Positions 1 to 6,236 of a DNA stretch of 8,424 bases are shown one piece after another. How positions within the stretch are numbered: position 1 is the first letter of the stretch; each line of letters starts with the position of its first letter. Under the pieces are notes generated by a model. The model was not told where the DNA came from. It did no database searches and worked only from the letters and a program-made list of their open reading frames with translations. The stretch is from contig JASFWK010000092.1 of the NCBI GenBank assembly GCA_050049355.1, positions 1 to 8,424 of the forward strand. Direction: 5' to 3'. Made by a program: the position numbers and the translations under genes. The stretch is from JASFWK01 sp050049355 (GTDB taxonomy: Bacteria > Chloroflexota > Anaerolineae > B4-G1 > DUEL01).

Positions 1-1
1 C

Positions 2-1411
2 GCTACGCTCTTGGCCGAGGACGGTCGGGAGATGCACAAATCGTGGGGCAACGCCATCGAGTTCAACGAAGCAGCTGACCGCATGGGAGTCGACGTGATG
101 CGCTGGCTCTACTGTGCCCACAAACCAGAGACCAATCTTCTCTTCGGCTACAATAGAGCGGACGAGGTACGGCGGCAGTTCTTGATCCCGCTGTGGAATG
201 TATATTCGTTCTTCGTGACCTACGCCAACATAGATGGCTGGACTCCCTCCGATGCCACCAATCCGCAAAGCACAGAATCTGGGGATTTGGTGGGTTCAGT
301 ACTGGATCGGTGGATCCTGGCGCGGCTGAACCAGGTCCTGCTGGGGGTCACGGAGCAGCTGGATGACTACGACGCCTATGGGGCAACGCTGGCTGTGGAA
401 CCTTTCGTGGACGACTTGAGCAACTGGTACGTCCGCCGCAGCCGCCGTCGGTTCTGGAAGAGCGAAAAGGACGCGGACAAGAGGGCTGCCTACGCCACAC
501 TCTACAAGGTCCTGACGACGCTGTGTCGGATGTTGGCGCCGATCGTCCCTTTCGTCACCGAGGCGATGTATCAGAACCTGGTTTGTTCGGTGGGTTCTGA
601 TGCCTTCGAGAGCGTTCATCACACCGACTGGCCCCAGGCGGATGTGGGGGCGGTGGACGAGGAACTGCTGGAGCAGATGGCGCTGGCGCGGCAGGTCGTC
701 ACCCTGGGTCATTCTGCTCGCAACAGCGCCGGCGTAAAGCTGCGCCAGCCGCTGGCCCGCGCGCTGGTCCACCTGGAGTCAGGTGCTGGCGACCTGCGTG
801 CCGAATTGGTTGCCCTGGTGCAGGAGGAGTTGAACGTCAGGCAGGTGGTCTTCGTGGGCGACGCGAGCGAACTGGTCACCTACCGGCTTCTACCGGATAG
901 CGAGGTACTCGGTCCGCGCTTTAGGGAGCGGTTCCCGGCGGTGCGGGCGGAGCTTGCAGCGCAGGATCCCCAGACGGCGGTGAGGCGCTTGGAGGCGCAG
1001 CTCCCTCTGCTGCTGGATGTAGAGGGGGAGGAGATCGAACTGGCCCCTGAGGAGGTGCTGGTGCAGGAGGAGCCCCGGGAGGGGCTGGCGGTCGCCTCGG
1101 AGCGCGGCTTGTCTGTCGCGGTGGTTACTGTCCTTACTCCCGAGTTGACTGCCGAGGGTCTGGCTCGAGAGGTGGTCCGCCGCGTACAGAACCTGCGCAA
1201 GGAGGCAGACTTCAACCTGGATGATCGCATCGTAACTGCCTACCAGGCGGAAGGAGAGTTGGCTGAGGCCATCGAGATCTGGCGAGAGTACATTGCAGCG
1301 GAAACCCTGAGCGTGGAGCTGGTGGCTGGAGAGATGGAGCCGGAGATGCGCGTGGGGGAGTTCCGCGTGGATGACTGCTCGCTGCGGATCGGCGTTCGGC
1401 GAGCGGCGTGA
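2..1411 (+). CDS. ileS: Isoleucine-tRNA ligase, C-terminal part (5' truncated by window)
   Basis: Cytoplasmic enzyme that charges tRNA-Ile with isoleucine using ATP. The window opens inside the catalytic domain, just before the KMSKS loop, so the HIGH motif and editing domain lie upstream. The KMSKS-type motif is at bases 29-43 and reads EMHKS rather than KMSKS, followed by WGN. The anticodon-binding helical domain follows and includes the IleS-typical VDDLSNWYVRRSRRRFW stretch (around bases 407-457). The last ~170 residues (RLLPDSEVLGPRF onward, with EGLAREVVRRVQNLRKEADF near the end) resemble the DUF5915 C-terminal domain of the eukaryote-like IleS clade. No C-terminal zinc-binding cysteine cluster is seen. 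The frame is open from base 2 to a TGA stop. ValRS and LeuRS are less likely because of the VDDLSNWYVRRSRRRFW and DUF5915-like segments. Confidence 0.95.
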   Translation, partial: ATLLAEDGREMHKSWGNAIEFNEAADRMGVDVMRWLYCAHKPETNLLFGYNRADEVRRQFLIPLWNVYSFFVTYANIDGWTPSDATNPQSTESGDLVGSVLDRWILARLNQVLLGVTEQLDDYDAYGATLAVEPFVDDLSNWYVRRSRRRFWKSEKDADKRAAYATLYKVLTTLCRMLAPIVPFVTEAMYQNLVCSVGSDAFESVHHTDWPQADVGAVDEELLEQMALARQVVTLGHSARNSAGVKLRQPLARALVHLESGAGDLRAELVALVQEELNVRQVVFVGDASELVTYRLLPDSEVLGPRFRERFPAVRAELAAQDPQTAVRRLEAQLPLLLDVEGEEIELAPEEVLVQEEPREGLAVASERGLSVAVVTVLTPELTAEGLAREVVRRVQNLRKEADFNLDDRIVTAYQAEGELAEAIEIWREYIAAETLSVELVAGEMEPEMRVGEFRVDDCSLRIGVRRAA

Positions 1412-1637
1412 GCTACCTCGTCGGAATCTGGCGAGTTCTGGAGTGGATTCTCCAATCCGTGGGAGCTCGCTTTGGTTGCGGTTTCCATTGCGCATGGTAC
1501 AATGAGCTCTCGCCATATGGGATCGGCGTACGGGAAGGCTTTGACTGCCGGGTGTTCCTGATGGATGATGATTGGCAGAGGATTCGGTTTATGAGCTGTG
1601 TCATAGTAGGTGCTTGGTACTGGAGTGGAGGATTGGG
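1412..1637. other. Intergenic region ileS to dksA-like gene
   Basis: About 226 bases without a convincing gene. An open frame runs from 1408 to 1662, but it has no homology I recognise and overlaps the start of the next gene, so I do not call it. The region holds the probable promoter at 1476-1503 and two GAGCTC palindromes at 1463-1468 and 1504-1509. No hairpin followed by a T tract is seen after ileS. Confidence 0.6.
1476..1503 (+). promoter_or_regulatory. Probable sigma70-type promoter with extended -10
   Basis: The -10 hexamer TACAAT (1498-1503) is preceded by TG at 1495-1496, giving a perfect extended -10 (TGnTACAAT). A weak -35, TTGCGG (1476-1481), lies 16 bp upstream. It would start transcription near 1510, about 130 nt before the DksA/TraR-like gene, and could drive that gene together with lspA and the pseudouridine synthase. 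Confidence 0.55.
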
Positions 1638-1982
1638 ATGCCTGTCTCAAACGAGGAACTGAAACATCGTCTGAAGGAAGAACGCACACGACTGCTGGAA
1701 CAGACGCACCGACTGGGTGAGAACGAGTATCGCGGGACCGGCTACGGCAACCACATGGCCGACGACGGTACGGAGACCTTTGAACAGTCGAAAGGGGTTT
1801 CACTCAAGAGGAACGAGGAGGTTCTCTTGGAGCAGGTGGAACAGGCCTTGGGCAAGTTTGAACAGGGTACGTACGGGATCTGCGAATCTTGTGGCGTGCC
1901 CATTGACCGGGCCCGGCTGAAGGCGGTTCCCTACGCGGTCTACTGCCTGGCGTGTAAGGACCGAATCGAGCGCGAAGGGTAG
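1638..1982 (+). CDS. DksA/TraR-family C4 zinc-finger protein
   Basis: A 114-residue protein of the DksA/TraR/YteA type. Such proteins can bind in the RNA polymerase secondary channel or act as small zinc-finger regulators. Residues 1-75 are charged and likely helical (ELKHRLKEERTRLLEQ, then DDGTETFEQSKGVSLKRNEEVLLEQV). The C-terminal zinc finger has Cys82, Cys85, Cys103 and Cys106 in the pattern C-X2-C-X17-C-X2-C. I chose the ATG at 1638 because GGAGG (1627-1631) sits 6 nt upstream and homology starts here. An in-frame ATG at 1572 would add 22 residues that do not look conserved. lspA follows after 10 bp, and DksA/TraR-like genes are often next to lspA. The target is unknown. A true DksA role is uncertain because the protein is shorter than E. 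coli DksA (151 residues). Confidence 0.9.
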   Translation: MPVSNEELKHRLKEERTRLLEQTHRLGENEYRGTGYGNHMADDGTETFEQSKGVSLKRNEEVLLEQVEQALGKFEQGTYGICESCGVPIDRARLKAVPYAVYCLACKDRIEREG

Positions 1983-1992
1983 GGGGTTCCGG

Positions 1993-2499
1993 TTGCGTCG
2001 GCTCCGGGCAGAACATATTATCCTCCCCGTCGTTGTCCTGTTGACCTTTGCGGTTGACCAGGTCAGCAAGAGCTGGGTGGTGGCACGTTTGGAATTCGGC
2101 CAGTCTGTGGACCTCTGGTCCTGGCTGGCCCCTGTCTTGCGGCTCACACACGTCACCAATACTGGCGTGGCCTTTGGCCTGCTGCCCGGGATGGGGGATT
2201 TCTTCGTCATCGTCGCTGTCGTCGTCGTGAGCCTGCTGCTGCTCTACTACCGTCACCTCCCACCTGGCCAGGTGGTGATACGGATTGCGCTCGGCCTTCA
2301 ACTGGGCGGAGCGCTGGGCAACCTGAGCGACCGTCTGGCCCGTGGCTCGGTGGTCGATTTTGTGGACCTCAACTTCTGGCCGCTGCAGAAGTGGCCAGTC
2401 TTCAACTTGGCAGATGCCTCTATTGTGGCGGGGGCGGTGCTCATCGCGGTGACGATGGTATGGCAGGAAGAACCTGAATCGGAGGGGGAGGACGGTTGA
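1993..2499 (+). CDS. lspA: Lipoprotein signal peptidase (signal peptidase II)
   Basis: Inner-membrane aspartyl protease that cleaves the signal peptide of diacylglyceryl-prolipoproteins. The protein has 168 residues, a usual length for the family, with hydrophobic segments near residues 9-22, 45-62, 68-86, 95-108 and 138-157. Family motifs are present: DQVSK (Asp22), TNTGVAFG (Asn56), the GNLSDR box (Asn110, Asp113), VVDF (Asp122) and FNLADASI (Asp141). By alignment Asp122 and Asp141 are the catalytic pair. The start is TTG at 1993, with AGGGGG (1981-1986) overlapping the upstream stop codon and placed 6 nt before it. The gene is 10 bp after the DksA/TraR-like gene, and its stop overlaps the next start (TTGA at 2496-2499). 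Both features indicate co-transcription and coupled translation. The C-terminal tail is acidic. Confidence 0.96.
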   Translation: MRRLRAEHIILPVVVLLTFAVDQVSKSWVVARLEFGQSVDLWSWLAPVLRLTHVTNTGVAFGLLPGMGDFFVIVAVVVVSLLLLYYRHLPPGQVVIRIALGLQLGGALGNLSDRLARGSVVDFVDLNFWPLQKWPVFNLADASIVAGAVLIAVTMVWQEEPESEGEDG

Positions 2500-3413
2500 C
2501 GGCGGATGAGCGGCAGGTCACCTTCACCGTCGAGGAGGGGGGCGAACGGCTCGACCGGGTCCTGGCGGATCGTCTGCAGGATATGAGCCGCACCCAGGTG
2601 CAGAACCTGATCAAGTCTGAGGCAGTGACGGTGAATACCCGGTCCGCCAAGCCCGCCTACCGGGTCGAGCCGGGAGACTGCATCGCTGTGATCCTGCCTG
2701 AAGAGGAAGAAGAGATAGTCCTCCCGGAGTTGATCCCCCTTGACATTCTCTATGAGGACGAGTGTCTCCTGGCGGTGAACAAGCCGGCGGGGATGGTCGT
2801 CCATCCAGCCCCTGGTCACGAGAGAGGGACCTTGGTCAATGCGCTTCTCGCCTACTGCCCCCAAGTGGCGCAGGTGGGGAAAGAGCTGAAGCGAGCCGGG
2901 ATTGTGCATCGGCTGGACAAGGAGACGTCGGGAGTGCTCTTGGTGGCGAAGACTCCCAAGGCTCACGCGATGCTGCAGCGCCAGTTCAAGCGTCGGCGTG
3001 TGCACAAGACCTACCTGGCGCTCGTGGAAGGGGAGGTTCAGCCCCCGGAGGGGATCGTTGAGGCGCCGGTGGGCAGGGACCGTCGGGATAGAAAGAGGAT
3101 GGCAGTGACCCGGAGTGGACGCCCGGCGGTGAGCCGCTACCGGGTCGTGGAGCGCTTTGGCGACCATACTCTGCTGGAGGTGCACCCTCGTACTGGGCGG
3201 ACTCACCAGGTGCGGGTTCATCTGGCCTGGTTGGGTTATCCATTGGTGGGGGATCGGGTGTATGGTCACAGACGGCAGCCGCTTCTGCCGGATCGTCATT
3301 TTCTTCACGCCAATGAGCTTCGCTTCATCCACCCAACTACGGAGAGGGAACTCACTCTCTCTGCTCCCTTGCCGCCCGAACTGACAGCGGTGCTTGAGCG
3401 ATTGAGGTCTTGA
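2496..3413 (+). CDS. rluD: RluD-family pseudouridine synthase
   Basis: Converts uridines to pseudouridine in structured RNA, most likely 23S rRNA. The protein has 305 residues. An N-terminal S4 RNA-binding domain covers about residues 15-65 (ERLDRVLADRL, SRTQVQNLIKSEAVTVN). The catalytic domain starts near LAVNKPAGMVVHPAPG (92-107). The signature HRLDKETSG is at 138-146 with catalytic Asp141. The later motif HPRTGRTHQVRVHLAWLGYPLVGDRVYG (230-257) completes the RluA/RluC/RluD fold. The TTG start at 2496 overlaps the lspA stop by four bases and has a purine-rich GGAGG just upstream. The lspA-rluD pairing is common in Gram-positive bacteria and Chloroflexota. The family is certain. The exact target positions (RluD versus RluA or RluC) are not provable from sequence. 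Confidence 0.93.
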   Translation: MTADERQVTFTVEEGGERLDRVLADRLQDMSRTQVQNLIKSEAVTVNTRSAKPAYRVEPGDCIAVILPEEEEEIVLPELIPLDILYEDECLLAVNKPAGMVVHPAPGHERGTLVNALLAYCPQVAQVGKELKRAGIVHRLDKETSGVLLVAKTPKAHAMLQRQFKRRRVHKTYLALVEGEVQPPEGIVEAPVGRDRRDRKRMAVTRSGRPAVSRYRVVERFGDHTLLEVHPRTGRTHQVRVHLAWLGYPLVGDRVYGHRRQPLLPDRHFLHANELRFIHPTTERELTLSAPLPPELTAVLERLRS

Positions 3414-3426
3414 GCACGGCCAACTC

Positions 3427-3464
3427 GAGATTGCGAATTGGAGATTGCAGATTCGAATTCGCAG
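3427..3464. repeat. Short degenerate tandem heptad repeat
   Basis: In the 95-bp spacer after rluD, a 14-bp unit occurs twice in tandem: GAGATTGCGAATTG (3427-3440) and GAGATTGCAGATTC (3441-3454). A related GAATTCGCAG follows (3455-3464). It also reads as 7-bp units (GAGATTG, CGAATTG, GAGATTG, CAGATTC). On the minus strand it would translate as ICNLQFAIS-like peptide. Such spacer repeats occur in many uncultivated bacterial genomes. The function is unknown. Confidence 0.6.
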
Positions 3465-3508
3465 TCCTGAAGCAATGATCTTGAATCTGTCGATCAAAGG
3501 AGCAAGCT

Positions 3509-4321
3509 ATGTCTGAGGTCACCATTGCCACGGTTCAGATGGAGCCAGTATTGGGAGAGATGGAAGAGAACCTGGCCAAGATGAGAGAGTATATCCGCCG
3601 TATTGCCACTGAGCAGCCGGTGGATTTGATTATCTTTCCGGAGTTGACGACCAGCGGTTACGAGGTTGGACGGCGTTTTCCTCAGATGGCCCAGCTGGTG
3701 CCTGGACCCGCTGTCAACATCATCGGGCAATCTGCCGCCGATTACGGGGTGCACGTCGCCTTTGGGATGGTGACAAAGGAAAAGGTGGAGAGCATCCTCT
3801 ACAACTCGGCCGTGATGGTGGGGCCGGATGGCGAGGTCCTGGGAGAGTACCACAAGGTCCACCTGCGCGGCGAGGAGCAGATGTCCTTCCGCCCCGGTTA
3901 CCGCATACGGGCTGTGGAGACCGACTTCGGCGTTGTGGGCATGATGATTGGGTGGGATTTGGCCTTCCCGGAGGTGGCGCGGAGCCTGGTGCTGAGGGAG
4001 GCGGAGGTGCTGGCGGTGCTGGCCGACTGGGAGGAGCCTCACTTGGCGGAGTGGAAGACTTACCTTTCGGCGCGTGCTCTTGAGAACGCGGTCTTCGTGG
4101 CAGCCGCCAACAGGGTGGGGGAGGAACCTTCGTACACCTTCTTCGGCCAGAGCACCATCATTGGTCCCCGCGGGCGTATCCTGGCCACGGTTGATGAGCC
4201 CATTGAGGGATACGCAGTGGCGAGGATTGACTTCGGTGAGGTACGACGAGTGCGGGAGGAGTCGCAGATCCTGCAGTGCCGTCAGCCGAGGGCGTATCGA
4301 AGAGTCGTCAAGAAGTACTAG
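3509..4321 (+). CDS. Nitrilase-superfamily protein lacking the catalytic cysteine
   Basis: A 270-residue protein with the full carbon-nitrogen hydrolase fold. Active members hydrolyse nitriles or amides through a Glu-Lys-Cys triad. Here the Glu (Glu45 in FPELTTSGYE) and the Lys (Lys116 in EYHKVHLRGEE) are present. The cysteine of the usual C-[WY]-D-x-x-FPE motif is replaced by Gly148: GMMIGWDLAFPE at 144-155, codon GGG at 3950-3952. A downstream RALENAVFVAAANRVG block (189-204) is intact. The start ATG has AAAGGAG (3496-3502) 6 nt upstream. There is no signal peptide. It sits 134 bp upstream of hypB, so it may belong to the hydrogenase maturation operon. A non-hydrolytic binding or scaffold role, or an atypical nucleophile, is inference. 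A sequencing error is less likely because a two-base change would be needed to restore TGT or TGC. Confidence 0.88.
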   Translation: MSEVTIATVQMEPVLGEMEENLAKMREYIRRIATEQPVDLIIFPELTTSGYEVGRRFPQMAQLVPGPAVNIIGQSAADYGVHVAFGMVTKEKVESILYNSAVMVGPDGEVLGEYHKVHLRGEEQMSFRPGYRIRAVETDFGVVGMMIGWDLAFPEVARSLVLREAEVLAVLADWEEPHLAEWKTYLSARALENAVFVAAANRVGEEPSYTFFGQSTIIGPRGRILATVDEPIEGYAVARIDFGEVRRVREESQILQCRQPRAYRRVVKKY

Positions 4322-4423
4322 CGCCCCAGGGCGGCATTACCTTGGGCCCGTCGCTGATCGCCTGACTTCGGACATCCCAAAGAGCCGCTTTCTGCGCCGC
4401 GGGGTGAAGGACCGTGTGAGCGG

Positions 4424-4443
4424 GGCTTGGCGAGAGCCAGGCC
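4424..4443 (+). promoter_or_regulatory. GNRA-capped hairpin just upstream of the hypB ribosome binding site
   Basis: GGCTTGGC (4424-4431), loop GAGA (4432-4435) and GCCAGGCC (4436-4443) form an 8-bp stem with one G-U wobble and a GNRA tetraloop. It ends 4 nt before the GGAG of hypB (4448-4451). No T tract follows, so it is not an intrinsic terminator. It could modulate ribosome access or protect the hypB mRNA end after processing. Confidence 0.45.
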
Positions 4444-4455
4444 AATCGGAGCGCG

Positions 4456-5127
4456 ATGATGACTAGACGTGTATCTGTTGCGGAAGATATCCTGAGTGCA
4501 AACGACCAGTTGGCTGCGGCCAACCGGCGCCGGCTGGATGAAGCAGGCGTTTTTGCGATAAACCTCATGGCCTCCCCGGGGGCGGGGAAGACCAGCCTCA
4601 TTACTCGCACGATAGGAGCCTTGCAGCATGAACTGCGCATCGGCGTGGTGGATGGCGATCTGGCGTCTACCTTGGACTCCGATCGCGTAGCGGCTCTGGG
4701 AGTGCCGGCGGTGCAGATCAACACTGGCGGCGCCTGCCATCTGGACGCGGCGATGCTCCAGAGTGCGCTGCCCAAACTGCCGCTGGAGGGGCTGGATCTG
4801 CTCATCGTTGAGAACGTGGGCAACCTCGTCTGCCCAGCCTCTTTCAAGCTGGGGGTGCGTCGAAGCGTGCTCATCGCCAGCGTCCCGGAGGGAGATGACA
4901 AGCCCTACAAGTACCCGACGATGTATCGGGGCGTTGATGTGCTGGTGCTGAACAAGACAGATGTGCTGGCGGCCTTTGACTTCGATGTGGATTACTTCCG
5001 CCGTGGCGTGGAGACCCTGAATCCCGATCTAGCCTTCTTTTCCCTCTCCTGCAAGAGCGGTGAGGGGGTGGAAGACTGGCTGGAGTGGCTGCGGCGGCAA
5101 ATTCGGACGTACAAGGAGTGCGGCTGA
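4456..5127 (+). CDS. hypB: Hydrogenase/urease nickel incorporation GTPase HypB
   Basis: SIMIBI-class GTPase that delivers nickel to the large subunit of [NiFe] hydrogenase in the cytoplasm. The protein has 223 residues. Visible motifs are the P-loop SPGAGKTS (40-47), VDGDLAST (65-72), INTGGACHLDA (88-98), ENVGNLVCPASF (119-130), EGDDKPYKYP (145-154), NKTD (166-169) and SCKSGEG (198-204). Cys94, His95 and Cys126 match the conserved G-domain metal site. The N-terminal CxxCGC nickel motif and any His-rich stretch are absent, so this is the short form. Two adjacent ATGs exist: GGAG (4448-4451) is 4 nt from the first (4456) and 7 nt from the second (4459), so the second is also plausible. hypC starts 1 bp after the stop. 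hypA, the usual partner, is not upstream. Confidence 0.97.
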   Translation: MMTRRVSVAEDILSANDQLAAANRRRLDEAGVFAINLMASPGAGKTSLITRTIGALQHELRIGVVDGDLASTLDSDRVAALGVPAVQINTGGACHLDAAMLQSALPKLPLEGLDLLIVENVGNLVCPASFKLGVRRSVLIASVPEGDDKPYKYPTMYRGVDVLVLNKTDVLAAFDFDVDYFRRGVETLNPDLAFFSLSCKSGEGVEDWLEWLRRQIRTYKECG

Positions 5128-5128
5128 G

Positions 5129-5416
5129 ATGTGCTTAGGAGTTCCTGGTAGAATCGTTGAAGTAGATGACGTCCCCCTGATGCGGATGGGGAAGGTGGAT
5201 TTTGGAGGCGTGACGCGAGAGGTCTGCCTGGCCTATCTGCCGGAGGCAGAGGTGGGCGACTATGTCATCGTTCACGTGGGATTTGCCATTAGCCAGGTGG
5301 ACGAAGAGGAGGCGCAAGAGACGCTGCGGCTGATGGCGGAGGCCGGGATCTTGGAACTGGAATTGGAGACAGCAGCCGACCAGACGTCTCAAGAGGGGTG
5401 GGAATCGCACGCTTAG
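5129..5416 (+). CDS. hypC: Hydrogenase maturation chaperone HypC
   Basis: Small cytoplasmic chaperone that, with HypD, carries the Fe(CN)2CO precursor and transfers it to the hydrogenase large subunit. The protein has 95 residues. It starts with the family signature MCLGVPGRIVEV, in which Cys2 is the essential residue exposed after Met removal. VDFGGVTREVCLAYLPEAEVGDYVIVHVGFAISQVDEEEA is typical of the HypC beta-barrel and C-terminal helix. The start is fixed by this signature, although the frame is open further upstream. AAGGAG (5113-5118) lies 10 nt before it, inside hypB, and only one base separates the two genes, so translation is probably coupled. The tail after residue 75 is acidic and a little longer than in many HypC proteins. 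HybG-type paralogues share these features and cannot be excluded. Confidence 0.96.
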   Translation: MCLGVPGRIVEVDDVPLMRMGKVDFGGVTREVCLAYLPEAEVGDYVIVHVGFAISQVDEEEAQETLRLMAEAGILELELETAADQTSQEGWESHA

Positions 5417-5428
5417 CTTGTTTATTGC

Positions 5429-5451
5429 CTCCTCCAGGCGGCAAGGAGGGG
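5429..5451 (+). promoter_or_regulatory. Hairpin that can hide the ribosome binding site of the response regulator
   Basis: CTCCTCC (5429-5435) can pair with GGAGGGG (5445-5451) around a 9-nt loop, giving 7 bp with one G-U pair. This buries the Shine-Dalgarno AGGAGG (5444-5449) of the next gene. A competing stem, TTGCC (5425-5429) with GGCAA (5440-5444), leaves the GGAGG core unpaired. The two pairings are mutually exclusive. The control role is inferred. Confidence 0.35.
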
Positions 5452-5455
5452 CGTT

Positions 5456-6124
5456 GTGAGCGACGAGATCAAGATCATACTGGCAGAGGATCACGTCTTG
5501 GTGCGGGAGGGCACGAGGGAGCTGCTGGATCAAGAGGGGGATCTGCAGGTCGTGGCCGAGGCAGGGGATGGGGAAGAGGCAGTACAGTTGGTGGCCAGGC
5601 ATGATCCAGATGTGGTCGTCATGGATATCGCCATGCCCAAGCTCAACGGCATCGAAGCCACCAGGCAGATCAAGGAGATCAGTCCCACGACGGCCGTCCT
5701 GGTGCTGACCGCTTATGATGACGACGAGTATATCTTTGCGCTTCTGGAGGCTGGAGCCGCCGGGTACCTGCTGAAAGATGTGTCCACTCGTGAGTTGGTA
5801 GAGGCCATTCGGGCAGTGGAGGCGGGTGAATCTGCGCTCCATCCGGCCATTGCGCGCAAGGTAGTCGATCACTTTGGGCGGCGTGCACATGAGAAGAGGG
5901 ACGAAGATGCTCCCCATCAGCTCACCGAGCGGGAGATGGAGGTTCTGAAACTGGCCGGTAAGGGCATTACGAACCGAGAGATAGCCAGCGAACTCTTCAT
6001 CAGCGACCGCACTGTCCAGGCCCATCTAAGCCACATCTTCAGTAAGTTGGAGGTCGGCTCACGTACCGAGGCTGTGGTTCATGCTTTGCGAAGGGGGTTG
6101 CTTACTCTGGAAGACGTGTCGTAG
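5456..6124 (+). CDS. NarL/FixJ-type response regulator (receiver plus LuxR HTH)
   Basis: Two-component transcription factor of 222 residues. The receiver domain spans about residues 4-120, with the acidic pair Glu11/Asp12, phospho-acceptor Asp57 in VVVMDIAMP, Thr85 in VLTAY and Lys107 in LLKD. After a polar linker, the LuxR-type helix-turn-helix spans about 155-220 (LTEREMEVLKLAGKGITNREIASELFISDRTVQAHLSHIFSKL). All phosphorylation residues are intact, so it should respond to a histidine kinase, but none is encoded in the window. The start is GTG at 5456, with AGGAGG (5444-5449) 6 nt upstream. The upstream in-frame alternative is limited by stops. It lies 39 bp after hypC and 334 bp before the hydrogenase structural genes, which have their own promoter. 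Control of that promoter is a reasonable inference. Confidence 0.94.
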   Translation: MSDEIKIILAEDHVLVREGTRELLDQEGDLQVVAEAGDGEEAVQLVARHDPDVVVMDIAMPKLNGIEATRQIKEISPTTAVLVLTAYDDDEYIFALLEAGAAGYLLKDVSTRELVEAIRAVEAGESALHPAIARKVVDHFGRRAHEKRDEDAPHQLTEREMEVLKLAGKGITNREIASELFISDRTVQAHLSHIFSKLEVGSRTEAVVHALRRGLLTLEDVS

Positions 6125-6139
6125 GCAGGTCAGAGGGGG

Positions 6140-6157
6140 CAGAAGGTGCGGCGATCC
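6140..6157 (+). repeat. Direct repeat copy 1, upstream of promoter
   Basis: CAGAAGG, then a 5-nt insert TGCGG, then CGATCC. It shares both half-elements with the copy at 6224-6236 (CAGAAGGCGATCC, no insert). The two copies bracket the promoter. It may be a regulator site or chance. Confidence 0.3.
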
Positions 6158-6181
6158 TGAATTGCTGGCAAGGCCCTGACT

Positions 6182-6209
6182 TTGACAAATCCCCTGAGAT
6201 ACATATAAT
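6182..6209 (+). promoter_or_regulatory. Perfect-consensus sigma70-type promoter for the hydrogenase genes
   Basis: The -35 TTGACA (6182-6187) and -10 TATAAT (6204-6209) both match consensus exactly, with a 16-bp spacer. Transcription would start near 6216, leaving a leader of about 243 nt before the small subunit. It lies 57 bp after the response regulator stop. Its strength suggests high expression unless repressed. No sigma54 (-24/-12) site is seen. Confidence 0.75.
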
Positions 6210-6223
6210 TGAAAGCCATTCCA

Positions 6224-6236
6224 CAGAAGGCGATCC
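6224..6236 (+). repeat. Direct repeat copy 2, downstream of promoter
   Basis: CAGAAGGCGATCC, the uninterrupted version of the element at 6140-6157. It starts about 8 nt after the predicted transcription start, a position where a bound protein could repress. Confidence 0.3.

Noticed and set aside
1463..1509. Two GAGCTC palindromes flanking the ileS-downstream promoter as an operator pair
   Set aside because: Six-base palindromes 41 bp apart are easily due to chance, and no regulator is implied by context.
1408..1662. Small + strand frame overlapping the ileS end
   Set aside because: It runs across the promoter-like region and into the zinc-finger gene, with no ribosome binding site and no recognisable protein features.
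2298..3497. Long open frame on the minus strand (399 codons)
   Set aside because: It lies opposite lspA and the pseudouridine synthase, has low-complexity His/Arg/Pro-rich composition and matches no family I recognise. It is a shadow of GC-rich coding DNA.
4322..4347. Imperfect CCCAGG/CCTTGGG hairpin after the nitrilase-like gene as a terminator
   Set aside because: It has a bulged short stem and no following T run, so it is not a convincing terminator.
6129..6180. Inverted pair GTCAGAGGG/CCCTGAC as terminator of the response regulator
   Set aside because: The stem has a bulge, the loop is about 36 nt and there is no T tract, so it does not look like an intrinsic terminator.
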